A DNA stretch of 10,899 bases from CAYVUV01 sp964455095 (GTDB lineage: Bacteria > Desulfobacterota > Binatia > HRBIN30 > CADEER01). Where the stretch lies: the NCBI GenBank assembly GCA_964455095.1, contig CAYVUV010000022.1, positions 1-10,899 of the forward strand. Reading direction: 5' to 3'. How positions within the stretch are numbered: position 1 is the stretch's first letter; each line of letters starts with the position of its first letter. Below the pieces are notes generated by a model, which saw only the letters and a program-made list of their open reading frames with translations, had not been told where the DNA came from and searched no databases. The position numbers and the translations under genes are program-made. Shown one piece after another: positions 1 through 7,051 of this stretch.

Positions 1-501
1 GACGATGTCCGGTTGCAGCGGTAACACCCGCTCGCGCAGGTTGTACTCCCCAACCACCGCGCTGTGCCCCTGGTACGCCGCATTGGCCAGCGCCAGATGC
101 GCCGGGCCGGGGTCGCGCTGCAGGTTGTCGAGCTGGGCGACGAAGGTATCGGGCGTATCGACTCCCCAACCGAAGGTACACGAATCGCCGACGAAGACGA
201 CGCGGGTGTCGGCCTGCGGCGGCGCGGGGAGACCGGTTTCGCGAAAGCCGTGCGCATCGAAGCGCGCCATAAAGGTGCCGAACCATGCCCCGTCCCAGCC
301 GGGCTCGGGCAGGGCGCCGAGTAGCGGGTCGACGAGCACGCCGGGCATTTCCATCAGATTGTCGGCCGAGGGCCACGGCCGCGGTTGCACGCCGGCGACG
401 CGCACGCCGATCTCGGCGGCGAGAAACACGGCGAGCGTGACCGCCAGGCTGCCGCCCAACGCCAGCGCGGTGCGCCCTCTTCGCTGTGTCGCGTCGGCCA
501 C
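1..501 (-). CDS. Membrane-anchored SGNH/GDSL hydrolase, N-terminal part (cut by left edge)
   Basis: The first 167 codons of a minus-strand gene run off the left edge. The GTG start at 501 is chosen because an in-frame TGA lies four codons upstream and a G-rich stretch (gagggcggcgg) precedes it. Residues 11-36 form a hydrophobic signal anchor after a short Arg-rich N-terminus, so the rest probably lies outside the cytoplasm. The SGNH block I motif is clear as FVGDSCTFGWGV (about residues 103-114), with Ser107 as the candidate nucleophile. NAAYQGHS (about 140-147) fits block II, with Gly145 in the oxyanion position. The block V Asp-x-x-His would lie outside the window. Family members are esterases, or acyl/acetyl hydrolases and transferases acting on lipids or glycans; this substrate is unknown. 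It is transcribed away from the sulfatase-like operon across a repeat-bearing spacer. The fold call is solid; whether it is hydrolase or transferase is open. Confidence 0.8.
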   Translation of the reverse strand, partial: MADATQRRGRTALALGGSLAVTLAVFLAAEIGVRVAGVQPRPWPSADNLMEMPGVLVDPLLGALPEPGWDGAWFGTFMARFDAHGFRETGLPAPPQADTRVVFVGDSCTFGWGVDTPDTFVAQLDNLQRDPGPAHLALANAAYQGHSAVVGEYNLRERVLPLQPDIV

Positions 502-535
502 GTCCCGCCGCCCTCAGTACGCCTGGCGCTGATTT

Positions 536-693
536 CCTCTCCCGGATGGGAGAGGATTAAGGTGAGGGGGATTCAATGGCGCCGAAGGCCACAGACGATC
601 TTTTGCCCTCGTGCAAGGCCTACTAAAGCCGGCGGTGGCTTCGCCGATCACTTGTATCCCCTCATCCTGTCCTTCTCCCATCCGGGAGAAGGG
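536..693. repeat. MITE-like interspersed repeat, copy A
   Basis: The element has inverted ends of about 44 nt. The left end reads cctctcccggatgggagagg and continues aaggtgaggggg; the right end is its approximate reverse complement, ending in ccttctcccatccgggagaagg. Each end also folds alone into a hairpin (stem 8-9, loop 4). It matches a second copy at 6901-7051 in both ends and in two internal blocks (ttcaatggcgccgaaggccac and ggcttcgccgatca), while the middle differs. A matching tail (cctcgcgcga) continues to about 704. It codes for nothing evident and looks like a non-autonomous mobile or REP/MITE-type repeat. It lies between two divergent genes and could affect both promoters. Confidence 0.8.
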
Positions 694-886
694 ACCCTCG
701 CGCGATCGTTCGGCGTCATGACGTCGGACCGTACTTAGTCGAGCCTGGAGAAAGAGCCAAATCCGAGCCATGCGCGCCCGCACTGGCCTGGTTGCGACCG
801 GGTCCGCGAGCGGATATGGAGCGCAGATCGATCCACGGCGACAGCGGTCACCTTCCAGCGGGGGCCGGGGTGCGTCTGGAGCACCG
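694..886. other. Rest of the divergent spacer upstream of the first sulfatase-like gene
   Basis: Apart from the repeat, this spacer holds a 10-nt perfect palindrome (cgtcatgacg, 714-723) just beyond the repeat tail and the ribosome binding site of the next gene (GGAG, 878-881). An in-frame ATG at 770 would add 39 residues in front of the lipoprotein signal peptide. Those residues have no secretion or domain character, so I treat the stretch as 5' untranslated sequence. I see no convincing sigma-70 promoter boxes. Confidence 0.4.
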
Positions 887-2299
887 ATGCGACGACTCAC
901 CGCTCTCACCGTTTGCCTGATTGCGGCCGCTTGGTTGGCGGCGTGCCGCGGTGCGGCGCCGGCGCGCGATATCGTGTTCATCGTCGTCGACACACTGCGC
1001 CCCGACCGGCTCGGCGCCTACGGCAGCACGCGCGGGCTGACGCCGTTCATCGACTCGCGGGCGGCGCGCGGCTACGTCTTCGGGCGCGCCTACGCGCAGT
1101 CGTCGTGGACCAACCCGTCGGTCGCGTCGATGTTCACCTCGCGCTACCAGTCGCAGCACCACGTCATCTCGTTCGGCTCGACCCTCGCCGAGGAGGAGCT
1201 GACCCTCGCCGAGGTGCTCAAGCCGCACGGCTACGCCACCGGCGCGTTCCTGGCCAACATCCTCGTTCAACCCAAGCTCGGCTTCGCGCAGGGCTTCGAC
1301 CGCTTCAAGAACTCGGTCCGCCCGCGCGAGACGCCAAAGGGCGCCCCCGGGTTTCTCAAGGCGCGCGCCGAAGCGATCAACCGCGAGGCCTTCGTATGGC
1401 TCGACGGGCTCGGCGCGCAGCGCCCACCGGTGTTCCTCTACCTGCACTACATGGAGCCGCACGCCCCGTACGATCCGCCCGAGGCGATGGTCGCGCGCGT
1501 GCTCGACGGACGACCGCGCCAGGATCTGGACGCGGTCAACAACCTGATGTACCTGCCGCAGCCCGATGCCGACGCGGCGCTCGTGCAGGGCGCGCGCGAC
1601 TTCTATGATGCCGAGGTGATGAGCCTCGACGCCGAGCTGCGCAACCTCTTCGCCGGGCTCGAGCAACGCGGCGTGCTGCGCGACGCGGTCGTCGTCTTCA
1701 CCGCCGACCACGGCGAGGAGTTCGAAGAGCACGGGCTGATGGGCCACCACCAGACCCTCTTCGAAGAGGTCATCCACGTGCCCCTGCTGCTGCTGGTGCC
1801 GCAGCACACCGCGCGCACCGACATCCACGACATGGTCGAGCTGATCGACGTGGCGCCGACGCTGCTCGATCTCGCCGGCGTGCCACGCCCGGCACCGTAC
1901 GAGGGCCGCTCGCTGGCCGCGGCGTATGGCGCCGGACACGAAAGTTGGTGGGCGCGGCCCTGGTGGCGCCTGACGCATCGGGCCAGCGCCACGCCGCCGG
2001 CGATCAGCGAGCTCCTCAAGGCGAAGGAGACGCTGCGCCTGTCGCCGCACGAGCGCGCCGTCGTGCTCGATACGCACAAGCTGATCGCCGGCGTCGACGG
2101 CGAGCGCGAGTACTACGACCTCGCCGCCGACCCGCACGAGAAGAATCCAAACGGCCTCGACGACGCCGCCCGCGCCGGCGCGTCCGAGGCCATCACCGCG
2201 TTCGTCGCCCGCGCCGCGCAGCGCGCGGTGCCGGCGCGCGCGCACGAGATCGACGCGGAGACGAAAGAGCGCATGCGAAACCTGGGTTATGCCGAGTAA
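887..2299 (+). CDS. Sulfatase-fold (alkaline phosphatase superfamily) lipoprotein with Thr in the nucleophile position
   Basis: A 470-residue protein. The start at 887 is preferred over an in-frame ATG at 770 because GGAG lies 5 nt upstream and the product then opens with a proper lipoprotein signal (MRRL, hydrophobic core, lipobox LAAC with Cys20). Superfamily metal motifs are present: Asp35 in FIVVDTLRPDRLGAYG, HYMEPHAPY at 187-195, and TADHGEEFEEHG (Asp274, His275). The site that carries CxPxR in formylglycine sulfatases reads T75-N-P-S-V. Cys and Arg are therefore both missing, so activation by formylglycine-generating enzyme is not expected. Thr75 could act as nucleophile, as in EptA and LtaS phospho-group transferases. 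It probably hydrolyses or transfers a sulfate or phospho-substituent on an envelope or exported molecule; the substrate is unknown. It leads an operon (12 nt to the next gene) and is paralogous to the gene at 8904-10310. Confidence 0.88.
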   Translation: MRRLTALTVCLIAAAWLAACRGAAPARDIVFIVVDTLRPDRLGAYGSTRGLTPFIDSRAARGYVFGRAYAQSSWTNPSVASMFTSRYQSQHHVISFGSTLAEEELTLAEVLKPHGYATGAFLANILVQPKLGFAQGFDRFKNSVRPRETPKGAPGFLKARAEAINREAFVWLDGLGAQRPPVFLYLHYMEPHAPYDPPEAMVARVLDGRPRQDLDAVNNLMYLPQPDADAALVQGARDFYDAEVMSLDAELRNLFAGLEQRGVLRDAVVVFTADHGEEFEEHGLMGHHQTLFEEVIHVPLLLLVPQHTARTDIHDMVELIDVAPTLLDLAGVPRPAPYEGRSLAAAYGAGHESWWARPWWRLTHRASATPPAISELLKAKETLRLSPHERAVVLDTHKLIAGVDGEREYYDLAADPHEKNPNGLDDAARAGASEAITAFVARAAQRAVPARAHEIDAETKERMRNLGYAE

Positions 2300-2311
2300 G
2301 GAGCGCGAGCG

Positions 2312-3151
2312 ATGAGCTTCAAGCAGTACCTGCGGGACGAAGTGACGAAGGGCCTGGACGAGACCTACAAGGTCGACGAATCCTGGGCCAAGAACCACCC
2401 GGGCAAAGCCTACTTCAACGTGCACCTGTCGACGATCGAGAACCACGAGCAGGCGACGCCGACCTTTCGCCAGTACCTCGGCCAGGGCGGTCTGAAGGTC
2501 CTCGAATCGGGCTGCGGCAGCGGCCGGTGGATGGCGTTTTTCGAAAAGCTCGGCAACCGCAGCTTCGGCGTCGACGACAGCTGGGGCCCGCTGCGCCTGG
2601 CGCGCGAGCACGATCCGGACATGAACCTGATCCGCGGCAGCATCCTGGCGACGCCCTTCTCCGACAACAGCCTCGACGCCGCCTTCTCCTCGTACGTCGC
2701 CGAGCACTTCGAGGAAGGACCCGAGGCGCTCTTCCGCGAGATCCACCGCACACTCAAGCCCGGCGGGTTGTTCTTCGTCGTGGTGCCGTTCAACAACACC
2801 TTCCGGCGCTTCGTGGTCAACCCGTTCCTGATGCTGCTCTGGAAGGTCTGGAAGTGGCGCGGCAAGGGCCTCGGCTTCACCGAGTTTCGCTACACCCAGG
2901 ACGAGATGGAGGGGTTCCTGCGCCGCACCGATTTCGACATCGTCGAGGTGAAGCCCGACGACTTCATCGCGCCGTGGTTCAAAGGCCTGTTCTGCGATCT
3001 CTGCGACGTCGGCTGCTTCTTCGGTTACGAACCCAAACCGCCCTACGAGTTCGGACCGTTCGGCACCGCCGTGGCGCGCTTCATCCAGCAATTCGGCTTG
3101 CAACACTCGGCCGGCGGGATCTTCTTCGTCGCCCGGGCGCGCAAGAAATAG
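2312..3151 (+). CDS. SAM-dependent class I methyltransferase (Methyltransf_11-like)
   Basis: A 279-residue cytoplasmic protein with no signal peptide. It starts 12 nt after the sulfatase-like gene and has GGAG 8 nt before its ATG, so the two are almost certainly cotranscribed. The Rossmann motif I is VLESGCGSGR (63-72). An acidic residue after strand 2 (FGVDDS, Asp88) would bind the SAM ribose. LDAAFSSYVAEH (121-132) is motif II, and LKPGGLFFVVVP (148-159) is the typical post-II/III segment. The C-terminal part is aromatic-rich (CDVGCFFGYEPKPPYEFG region) and probably forms the acceptor cap. Methyltransferases of this kind act on small molecules, sugars or lipids; the acceptor cannot be inferred from sequence. 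Its place between a sulfatase-like lipoprotein and a PhyH dioxygenase suggests tailoring of a glycan, lipid or natural product. Confidence 0.9.
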   Translation: MSFKQYLRDEVTKGLDETYKVDESWAKNHPGKAYFNVHLSTIENHEQATPTFRQYLGQGGLKVLESGCGSGRWMAFFEKLGNRSFGVDDSWGPLRLAREHDPDMNLIRGSILATPFSDNSLDAAFSSYVAEHFEEGPEALFREIHRTLKPGGLFFVVVPFNNTFRRFVVNPFLMLLWKVWKWRGKGLGFTEFRYTQDEMEGFLRRTDFDIVEVKPDDFIAPWFKGLFCDLCDVGCFFGYEPKPPYEFGPFGTAVARFIQQFGLQHSAGGIFFVARARKK

Positions 3152-3202
3152 GTTGCTACTTGGCCGCGATCTAACCGAAACTCGGAGCCACTTGCCCGCG
3201 CG

Positions 3203-4348
3203 ATGTCCATCAAGTCGTTGATAACCGGCGCCGCCCGGCGTTCCAACGCAGCCGAGCCTGCCGGGCCGGTGGTCTCGGTCGGCGCCAGCGGCGTCGACGC
3301 GTTGCGCGACGAGATCCTGCGCCATGGTCTCGACGCCGCGCGCGCCCGCGCCCTGGCCGATGCGCTGCAGGCGGAGCACCGCCTGCTCGAAGCGCTCGAT
3401 GCGCTGGTGGTGGCGAATCAGCTGCAGCGCGATCCCGCCATCGAGCGGCGCCTGGTGCGCGTGCGCCGCGATGCGTATCGGCAGCTCGACTTCTCGCTGG
3501 CCCCGCCGCAGTGGCCGCATTTCAAGCTGCCGGCGGCGCCGGCGCGCGGCGACGGACCGCTCGAGATCCGCGCCAGCGATTTCGACGCCGGCGCGCTCAA
3601 GACCGGTGTCTTGCAACACGGGCACCTGCTGGTGCGCGGGCTGGTGCCGCCGGCGCGCGCCGCCCGCTTGAGCGAGATCGTCGATCTGGCATTTGCCGCC
3701 CGCGATCGCGTCGAGGCCGGTGACACCTCGCCCAACACGGCGCAGTGGTTCGATCCGCTCGAGGGGGTTCCCGACGGCGGCATCCACCGCGAGGTGGCGC
3801 GCACCGCGTTCGGCGTCTTCGCGGCCGACTCGCCGCGGGCCCTGTACGAGTACGTGCAGACCATCCGCGACCTGCAGCTCGACAAGATGGTGTGGTCGTA
3901 CTTCGGCGAACGCCCGGCGCTCTCGGTCAGGAAGTGTACGCTGCGCCGCATCGATCAGGCGGTCAAAGTGGCCGGCTGGCACCAGGACGGCGCCTTCCTC
4001 GGCACCGAGATTCGCAGCCTGAATGCGTGGATGGCGCTGTCGCGCTGCGGCAGCGATTCGCCGGGCCTCGAAGTGATCCCGCGGCGCTTGGATCGCATCA
4101 TCCCGCAGCTCCTCGACGGCAGCCCGTATGCCTGGACGGTCCCCCCCGAGCATATCGCGCGCGAGCTCCCCGGCGCCGAGGTCTGGACGCCCGAGTTCGA
4201 ACCCGGCGACGTGCTCTTCTTCGACCACTGGTCGCTGCACCGCACGGCGATCTTCCAAACCACGCCGCGCCCGCGCCGGGCCATCGAAGGCTGGTTCTTC
4301 GCCCCCTCGGCCTACGCCAACGACCCGTCCGAGCTGCTGGTGGTGTGA
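3203..4348 (+). CDS. PhyH-family Fe(II)/2-oxoglutarate-dependent dioxygenase
   Basis: A 381-residue protein. The iron-binding facial triad is visible: H260-x-D262 in GWHQDGAF and distal His346 in FFDHWSLHRT. Arg359 in RPRRAIEGWFF is in the place that binds 2-oxoglutarate. LNAWMALSRCGSDSPGLEVIP (273-293) and FEPGDVLFF (332-340) are typical PhyH strands. The enzyme should use O2 and 2-oxoglutarate to hydroxylate, or otherwise oxidise, an unactivated carbon. The first 120 or so residues lie before the catalytic core and include an Ala/Leu-rich helical stretch (about 31-72); I recognise no domain in them. The gene follows the methyltransferase by 51 nt. GGAG lies 15 nt upstream of the ATG, which is farther than ideal, so the exact start is less certain. 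It probably closes the sulfatase-methyltransferase-dioxygenase operon. Confidence 0.87.
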   Translation: MSIKSLITGAARRSNAAEPAGPVVSVGASGVDALRDEILRHGLDAARARALADALQAEHRLLEALDALVVANQLQRDPAIERRLVRVRRDAYRQLDFSLAPPQWPHFKLPAAPARGDGPLEIRASDFDAGALKTGVLQHGHLLVRGLVPPARAARLSEIVDLAFAARDRVEAGDTSPNTAQWFDPLEGVPDGGIHREVARTAFGVFAADSPRALYEYVQTIRDLQLDKMVWSYFGERPALSVRKCTLRRIDQAVKVAGWHQDGAFLGTEIRSLNAWMALSRCGSDSPGLEVIPRRLDRIIPQLLDGSPYAWTVPPEHIARELPGAEVWTPEFEPGDVLFFDHWSLHRTAIFQTTPRPRRAIEGWFFAPSAYANDPSELLVV

Positions 4349-4350
4349 TC

Positions 4351-4492
4351 TTTCCGGTCCCCGCTTCTTCTGGTCCCCCTCCTTTCCAAGGAGGGGCTAG
4401 GGGAGGTGATTTTCGACGGGTAGACGCGAGATCGACCTCCCCCGAACCCCTTCCTTGGAAAGGAGGGGGGACCAGAAAAGGGGGAGCGGAAA
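4351..4492. repeat. Large near-perfect inverted repeat between convergent genes; likely bidirectional terminator
   Basis: The left arm (4351-4407) and right arm (4435-4492) are reverse complements over about 57 nt with few mismatches, around a 27-nt centre. Each arm also contains a smaller hairpin (ccccctcctttccaaggagg type; stem 9, 3-nt loop). Arms of the type 'ctcctttccaaggagggg...ggggaggt' look like a widespread dispersed intergenic repeat. The element fits the gap almost exactly: it begins 2 nt after the dioxygenase stop and ends 2 nt before the SGNH stop on the other strand. The RNA from either strand would fold very stably, so termination or mRNA 3'-end protection for both genes is the natural inference. 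Confidence 0.85.
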
Positions 4493-4494
4493 CT

Positions 4495-5568
4495 TCACTT
4501 GGCCACCAACGCGTTCTCCATCAGATACCGCCCGACCTCCGCAGTCAGCCACTCGCCGCCGGCGGAGTTGTGGTGCACGGTGTCCTGGAACAGGTCGGGC
4601 GGGCCGATGCCGTCAGGGATGGGCTCGAAGAGGCGGACGTGCGCGCGCTGGGCGGTGCCGCGCAGCGCGGTGAGATAGCGGTCGTAGTCGGCGCGCCCCT
4701 GGGGCAGCAGCCGGAGAAACAGCGGGTGGACCGGGTGGTTGAGCACCACCAGCTCGATGCCGTGCGCGGCGCAGAAGCCGGCGAAGTCGACCAGGTTGGA
4801 GAACAGGCGCGTGTCGCGCATGACCGAGTCGAAGTCGGCGAACTGCTGCCGGTTGCGGCCTTCGCGCGCGTTGAGCCCGACGACCGGCTTGTGCACGGTG
4901 AGCAGGGGCACGTCGCCCGAGTCGGTCGCGGCGCGCGCTTGCTGGCCGAACGGGTCGGGCCTCCACCCCCCGCGCATCAGCGCGTCGCGGATCACCTCGC
5001 GGTAGCGCAGCAGGCTGACGTGCATCAGGGCGAACCCGCCCAGACGCGCCGACGGCCCGCCGGTATACATGCTGAAGACCGGGTAGCGATCGGTCACCAT
5101 CTCGGTCGCCGCGACAGTGCGCGGCTCGTTGAGCAGCGCCAGCGGCGTCACGCCGTAGACCACCACGGCCGGCTTGGCGAGCGGCAGCACGATGTGCAGC
5201 AGCAGGCGCTCATCGAAGGCGAAGGAATGGTACGGACCGGCAAAGTTGAACACCGCGACCGGCCGCTCAGCGTGCGCCCCCAGGGTTTCCCGCAGCGCCT
5301 GACCGTTGACGCGCATCATCTGCGACATGCCCATGAACATCACGTCGAAGGCGTGCTGGCGGCGCGTCGCCTGGCGGAAGGCGAGGAACTTGCCAGCCGT
5401 GGTCGGCGAGCCGAAGAGCTGCGGCAACGGCACGGTGGGGGTGCGCGCGGCGTACCAGCCGAAGGCGACGTCGAGCAGGGCGACGAACAGCAGCGGAATG
5501 CCGATCTCCGCGATCAGGAGGCGAATGTGCGCGCGGTCGGAGTGCATGCGGAAAATGGCCGCGCGCAC
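4495..5568 (-). CDS. Membrane-anchored SGNH-like protein, possible acyltransferase partner of the MBOAT
   Basis: A 357-residue protein with a GTG start at 5568 (AGGCGG lies about 6 nt upstream). An ATG seven codons later at 5547 has no Shine-Dalgarno sequence. Residues 16-40 form a single membrane anchor, and the rest is probably periplasmic. SGNH features are degenerate but recognisable: block I as DVMFMGMSQ (75-83) with Ser82 in a Gly-x-Ser, block II near FNFAGPYHSF (107-116), and block V as D329-T-V-H332 in FQDTVHHNSAGG. This resembles SGNH-like proteins found with MBOATs (AlgJ/AlgX or DltD type), which pass acyl groups to exported polymers. The gene is divergent from the MBOAT gene with about 100 nt between starts, suggesting co-regulation. 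It could also be a deacylase; no substrate can be read. Confidence 0.75.
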   Translation of the reverse strand: MRAAIFRMHSDRAHIRLLIAEIGIPLLFVALLDVAFGWYAARTPTVPLPQLFGSPTTAGKFLAFRQATRRQHAFDVMFMGMSQMMRVNGQALRETLGAHAERPVAVFNFAGPYHSFAFDERLLLHIVLPLAKPAVVVYGVTPLALLNEPRTVAATEMVTDRYPVFSMYTGGPSARLGGFALMHVSLLRYREVIRDALMRGGWRPDPFGQQARAATDSGDVPLLTVHKPVVGLNAREGRNRQQFADFDSVMRDTRLFSNLVDFAGFCAAHGIELVVLNHPVHPLFLRLLPQGRADYDRYLTALRGTAQRAHVRLFEPIPDGIGPPDLFQDTVHHNSAGGEWLTAEVGRYLMENALVAK

Positions 5569-5668
5569 GATAGCCGCCTGTTGCCACCGAGGACAAGCAC
5601 GGTTGCGCCGGCACGGTTTGCGCCTTGCGGCGCGGCTGTTCTAGTGTCCGCCGCCGGGCCCCCGGCAG
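5569..5668. promoter_or_regulatory. Divergent promoter region between SGNH-like and MBOAT genes
   Basis: This 100-nt spacer must hold promoters for both divergent genes unless they lie inside coding sequence. An imperfect direct repeat, cacggttgcgcc (5598-5609) and cacggtttgcgcc (5612-5624), has a period of about 14 nt. It is followed by a small hairpin, gcgcc-ttgc-ggcgc (5620-5633). The repeat could be an operator. I do not see confident -35/-10 boxes or a clear Shine-Dalgarno sequence before the MBOAT ATG. Confidence 0.35.
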
Positions 5669-6850
5669 ATGCTGTTTCTCGAATCGTGGTTCTGGATCTT
5701 CGCGGCCGTCGCGGTGCCCGTCTACTGGTTGTGTCCGCGACCGGTGAAGCTGTACTGGCTGCTCGCCGCGAGCGCCGTCTTCCACTACCACTTCGCCGGC
5801 CCCGCCGGCATGACGCCGATCATCGCGCTGGCAATCCTCACCTACGCCACGGCTCTGCGCACGCCGCGGCGCGCTGGCCCGTCGATGTTCGCCGTCACCG
5901 CCGTCGTGGTGGTGGGCGCGCTGGTGTTCTACAAGTACTCCGAGTTCCTCCTGCGCAGCGCGCTGACGGTGCTCGGGCTCGCGCACATCGGCGTCCCGCA
6001 AGCCGTCGTCGAGTGGCGCTCGCCCGCCATCCCGCTCGGCATCTCGTTCTTCACCTTCGAGTTTCTGCACTACCTCTACGAAGTGCGCGCCCATGGCCGC
6101 GAGCCGATCCGCAGCCCGGTGCGCTTTGCCGTCTTCGCCATCTTCTTCCCGACGCTGGCGGCCGGGCCGATCAAGCGGTACCCGGACTTCGTCCCGCAGC
6201 TCGACGCGCTCGCCAATCCCGACCGGGCGCTGGTCGCCGCGGGCGTCAAGCGCGTCATCCGCGGCCTGTTCAAGAAGATCTGCATCGCCGACCTCCTGGT
6301 CGAGTACATCAAGGTGTTCGAGAGCGCGCTCGACTACAACGGCCCGGTCGTGGTCGCGCTCGCGGTGCTGCAGGGGTTCCGCATCTACTACGACTTTGCC
6401 GGCTACAGCGACATCGCCATCGGCCTGGCGCAGCTGCTCAACCTGCGCGTGCCGGAGAACTTCAACCGCCCCTACTTCTCGACCAGCCTGCAGGAGTTCT
6501 GGCGGCGCTGGCACATCAGCCTGAGCTCCTGGATCCGCGACTACATCTACATTCCGCTCGGCGGCAACCGCGCGCGGCGCGCCTTCAACCTGCTCGCCGC
6601 GATGTTCATTTGCGGGTTGTGGCACGGCGCGGCGTGGAACTTCGCCCTGTGGGGCCTCTACCACGGCTTCGGGCTGGTGCTCGAAGCCGGCCTGCGCCGC
6701 TGGCGCCCGCGCCTGTTCGGCGACAGCCTGCCGCGCCAGCTGCTCGGCTGGGCCGTCACGTATGTGTTCGTCTGCTACGGGTGGTTGATCTTCTTCTACC
6801 CGATCGGGACGGTGGCGAAGATGACCCGAGCCCTGCTGGTCTGGGGGTAA
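5669..6850 (+). CDS. MBOAT-family membrane O-acyltransferase (AlgI/DltB type, short form)
   Basis: A 393-residue polytopic membrane protein. It begins MLFLESWFW, as AlgI-like proteins do, which supports this start despite a weak ribosome site. Hallmarks in order are PLGISFFTFEFLHY (122-135), FPTLAAGPIKRY (160-171), YYDFAGYSDIAIG (240-252), FNRPYF, and WRRWHISLSSWIRDYIYIPLGG (278-299). The near-invariant His319 sits in LWHGAAWNF. MBOATs of this group take an acyl group from a cytoplasmic thioester donor and pass it outward, to a polymer or to a relay protein. The chain stops soon after the last recognisable membrane helix. That makes it shorter than typical AlgI (about 470-500 residues) and near DltB length (about 400). 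A repeat lies between it and the FIYVAF peptide gene and exported SGNH gene, its likely partners. I see no ACP or ligase gene in the window, so the acyl donor is unknown. Confidence 0.93.
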   Translation: MLFLESWFWIFAAVAVPVYWLCPRPVKLYWLLAASAVFHYHFAGPAGMTPIIALAILTYATALRTPRRAGPSMFAVTAVVVVGALVFYKYSEFLLRSALTVLGLAHIGVPQAVVEWRSPAIPLGISFFTFEFLHYLYEVRAHGREPIRSPVRFAVFAIFFPTLAAGPIKRYPDFVPQLDALANPDRALVAAGVKRVIRGLFKKICIADLLVEYIKVFESALDYNGPVVVALAVLQGFRIYYDFAGYSDIAIGLAQLLNLRVPENFNRPYFSTSLQEFWRRWHISLSSWIRDYIYIPLGGNRARRAFNLLAAMFICGLWHGAAWNFALWGLYHGFGLVLEAGLRRWRPRLFGDSLPRQLLGWAVTYVFVCYGWLIFFYPIGTVAKMTRALLVWG

Positions 6851-6900
6851 CGTTTGATGAACCCCGCCCCTCAATTTCCGCCCTTCGGCACAACTCCGGG

Positions 6901-7051
6901 CCCTCTCCCGGATGGGAGAGGGTTGGGTGAGGGGGATTCAATAGCGTCGAAGGCCACGCATGAAGTTCTCGTCGGCTGGCCAGAGCCCGGGAGCGGCTTC
7001 GCCGATCAATGGTATCCCCCTCATCCTGACCTTCTCCCATCCGGGAGAAGG
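6901..7051. repeat. MITE-like interspersed repeat, copy B
   Basis: This is the same family as the repeat at 536-693. The left end (ccctctcccggatgggagagg, then gtgagggggattcaat) and right end (tatccccctcatcctg, then ccttctcccatccgggagaagg) match copy A almost base for base. So do the internal blocks gcgtcgaaggccac and ggcttcgccgatca; the middle (about 6958-6990) has diverged. A tail (cctcgcgcga) continues to about 7065. It lies 50 nt after the MBOAT stop and 47 nt before the small peptide gene, inside what looks like one transcription unit. Its two hairpins could attenuate read-through or set the ratio of the flanking proteins. Confidence 0.82.

Noticed and set aside
5..532. Plus-strand 175-codon open frame at the left edge
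   Set aside because: It is antisense to the SGNH gene, which has the block I motif GDSCTFGWGV and a membrane anchor. The plus-strand translation is Ser/Arg/Pro-rich without motifs.
714..723. 10-nt palindrome cgtcatgacg as an operator
   Set aside because: A single short palindrome in G+C-rich sequence next to a mobile repeat is weak evidence; no second copy or promoter is evident nearby.
770..886. N-terminal extension of the first sulfatase-like gene from the ATG at 770
   Set aside because: It would bury the lipoprotein signal peptide 39 residues inside the protein, and the ATG at 887 has a well-placed GGAG.
848..4258. Minus-strand open frame of 1136 codons
   Set aside because: It lies antisense to three well-supported genes (sulfatase-like, methyltransferase, dioxygenase). 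Its translation is low-complexity Arg/Ala/Gly/Val-rich with no domain, which is the usual antisense artefact of high G+C coding sequence.
5267..6874. Minus-strand open frame of 535 codons
   Set aside because: It is antisense to the MBOAT gene and overlaps the SGNH-like gene in another frame. It has no motifs and a charged low-complexity composition.
3745..6930. Plus-strand open frame of 1061 codons
   Set aside because: It crosses the dioxygenase out of frame, the inverted repeat, the antisense of an SGNH gene and the MBOAT gene out of frame. Its composition is Arg/Pro/Ala-rich with no recognisable domain.
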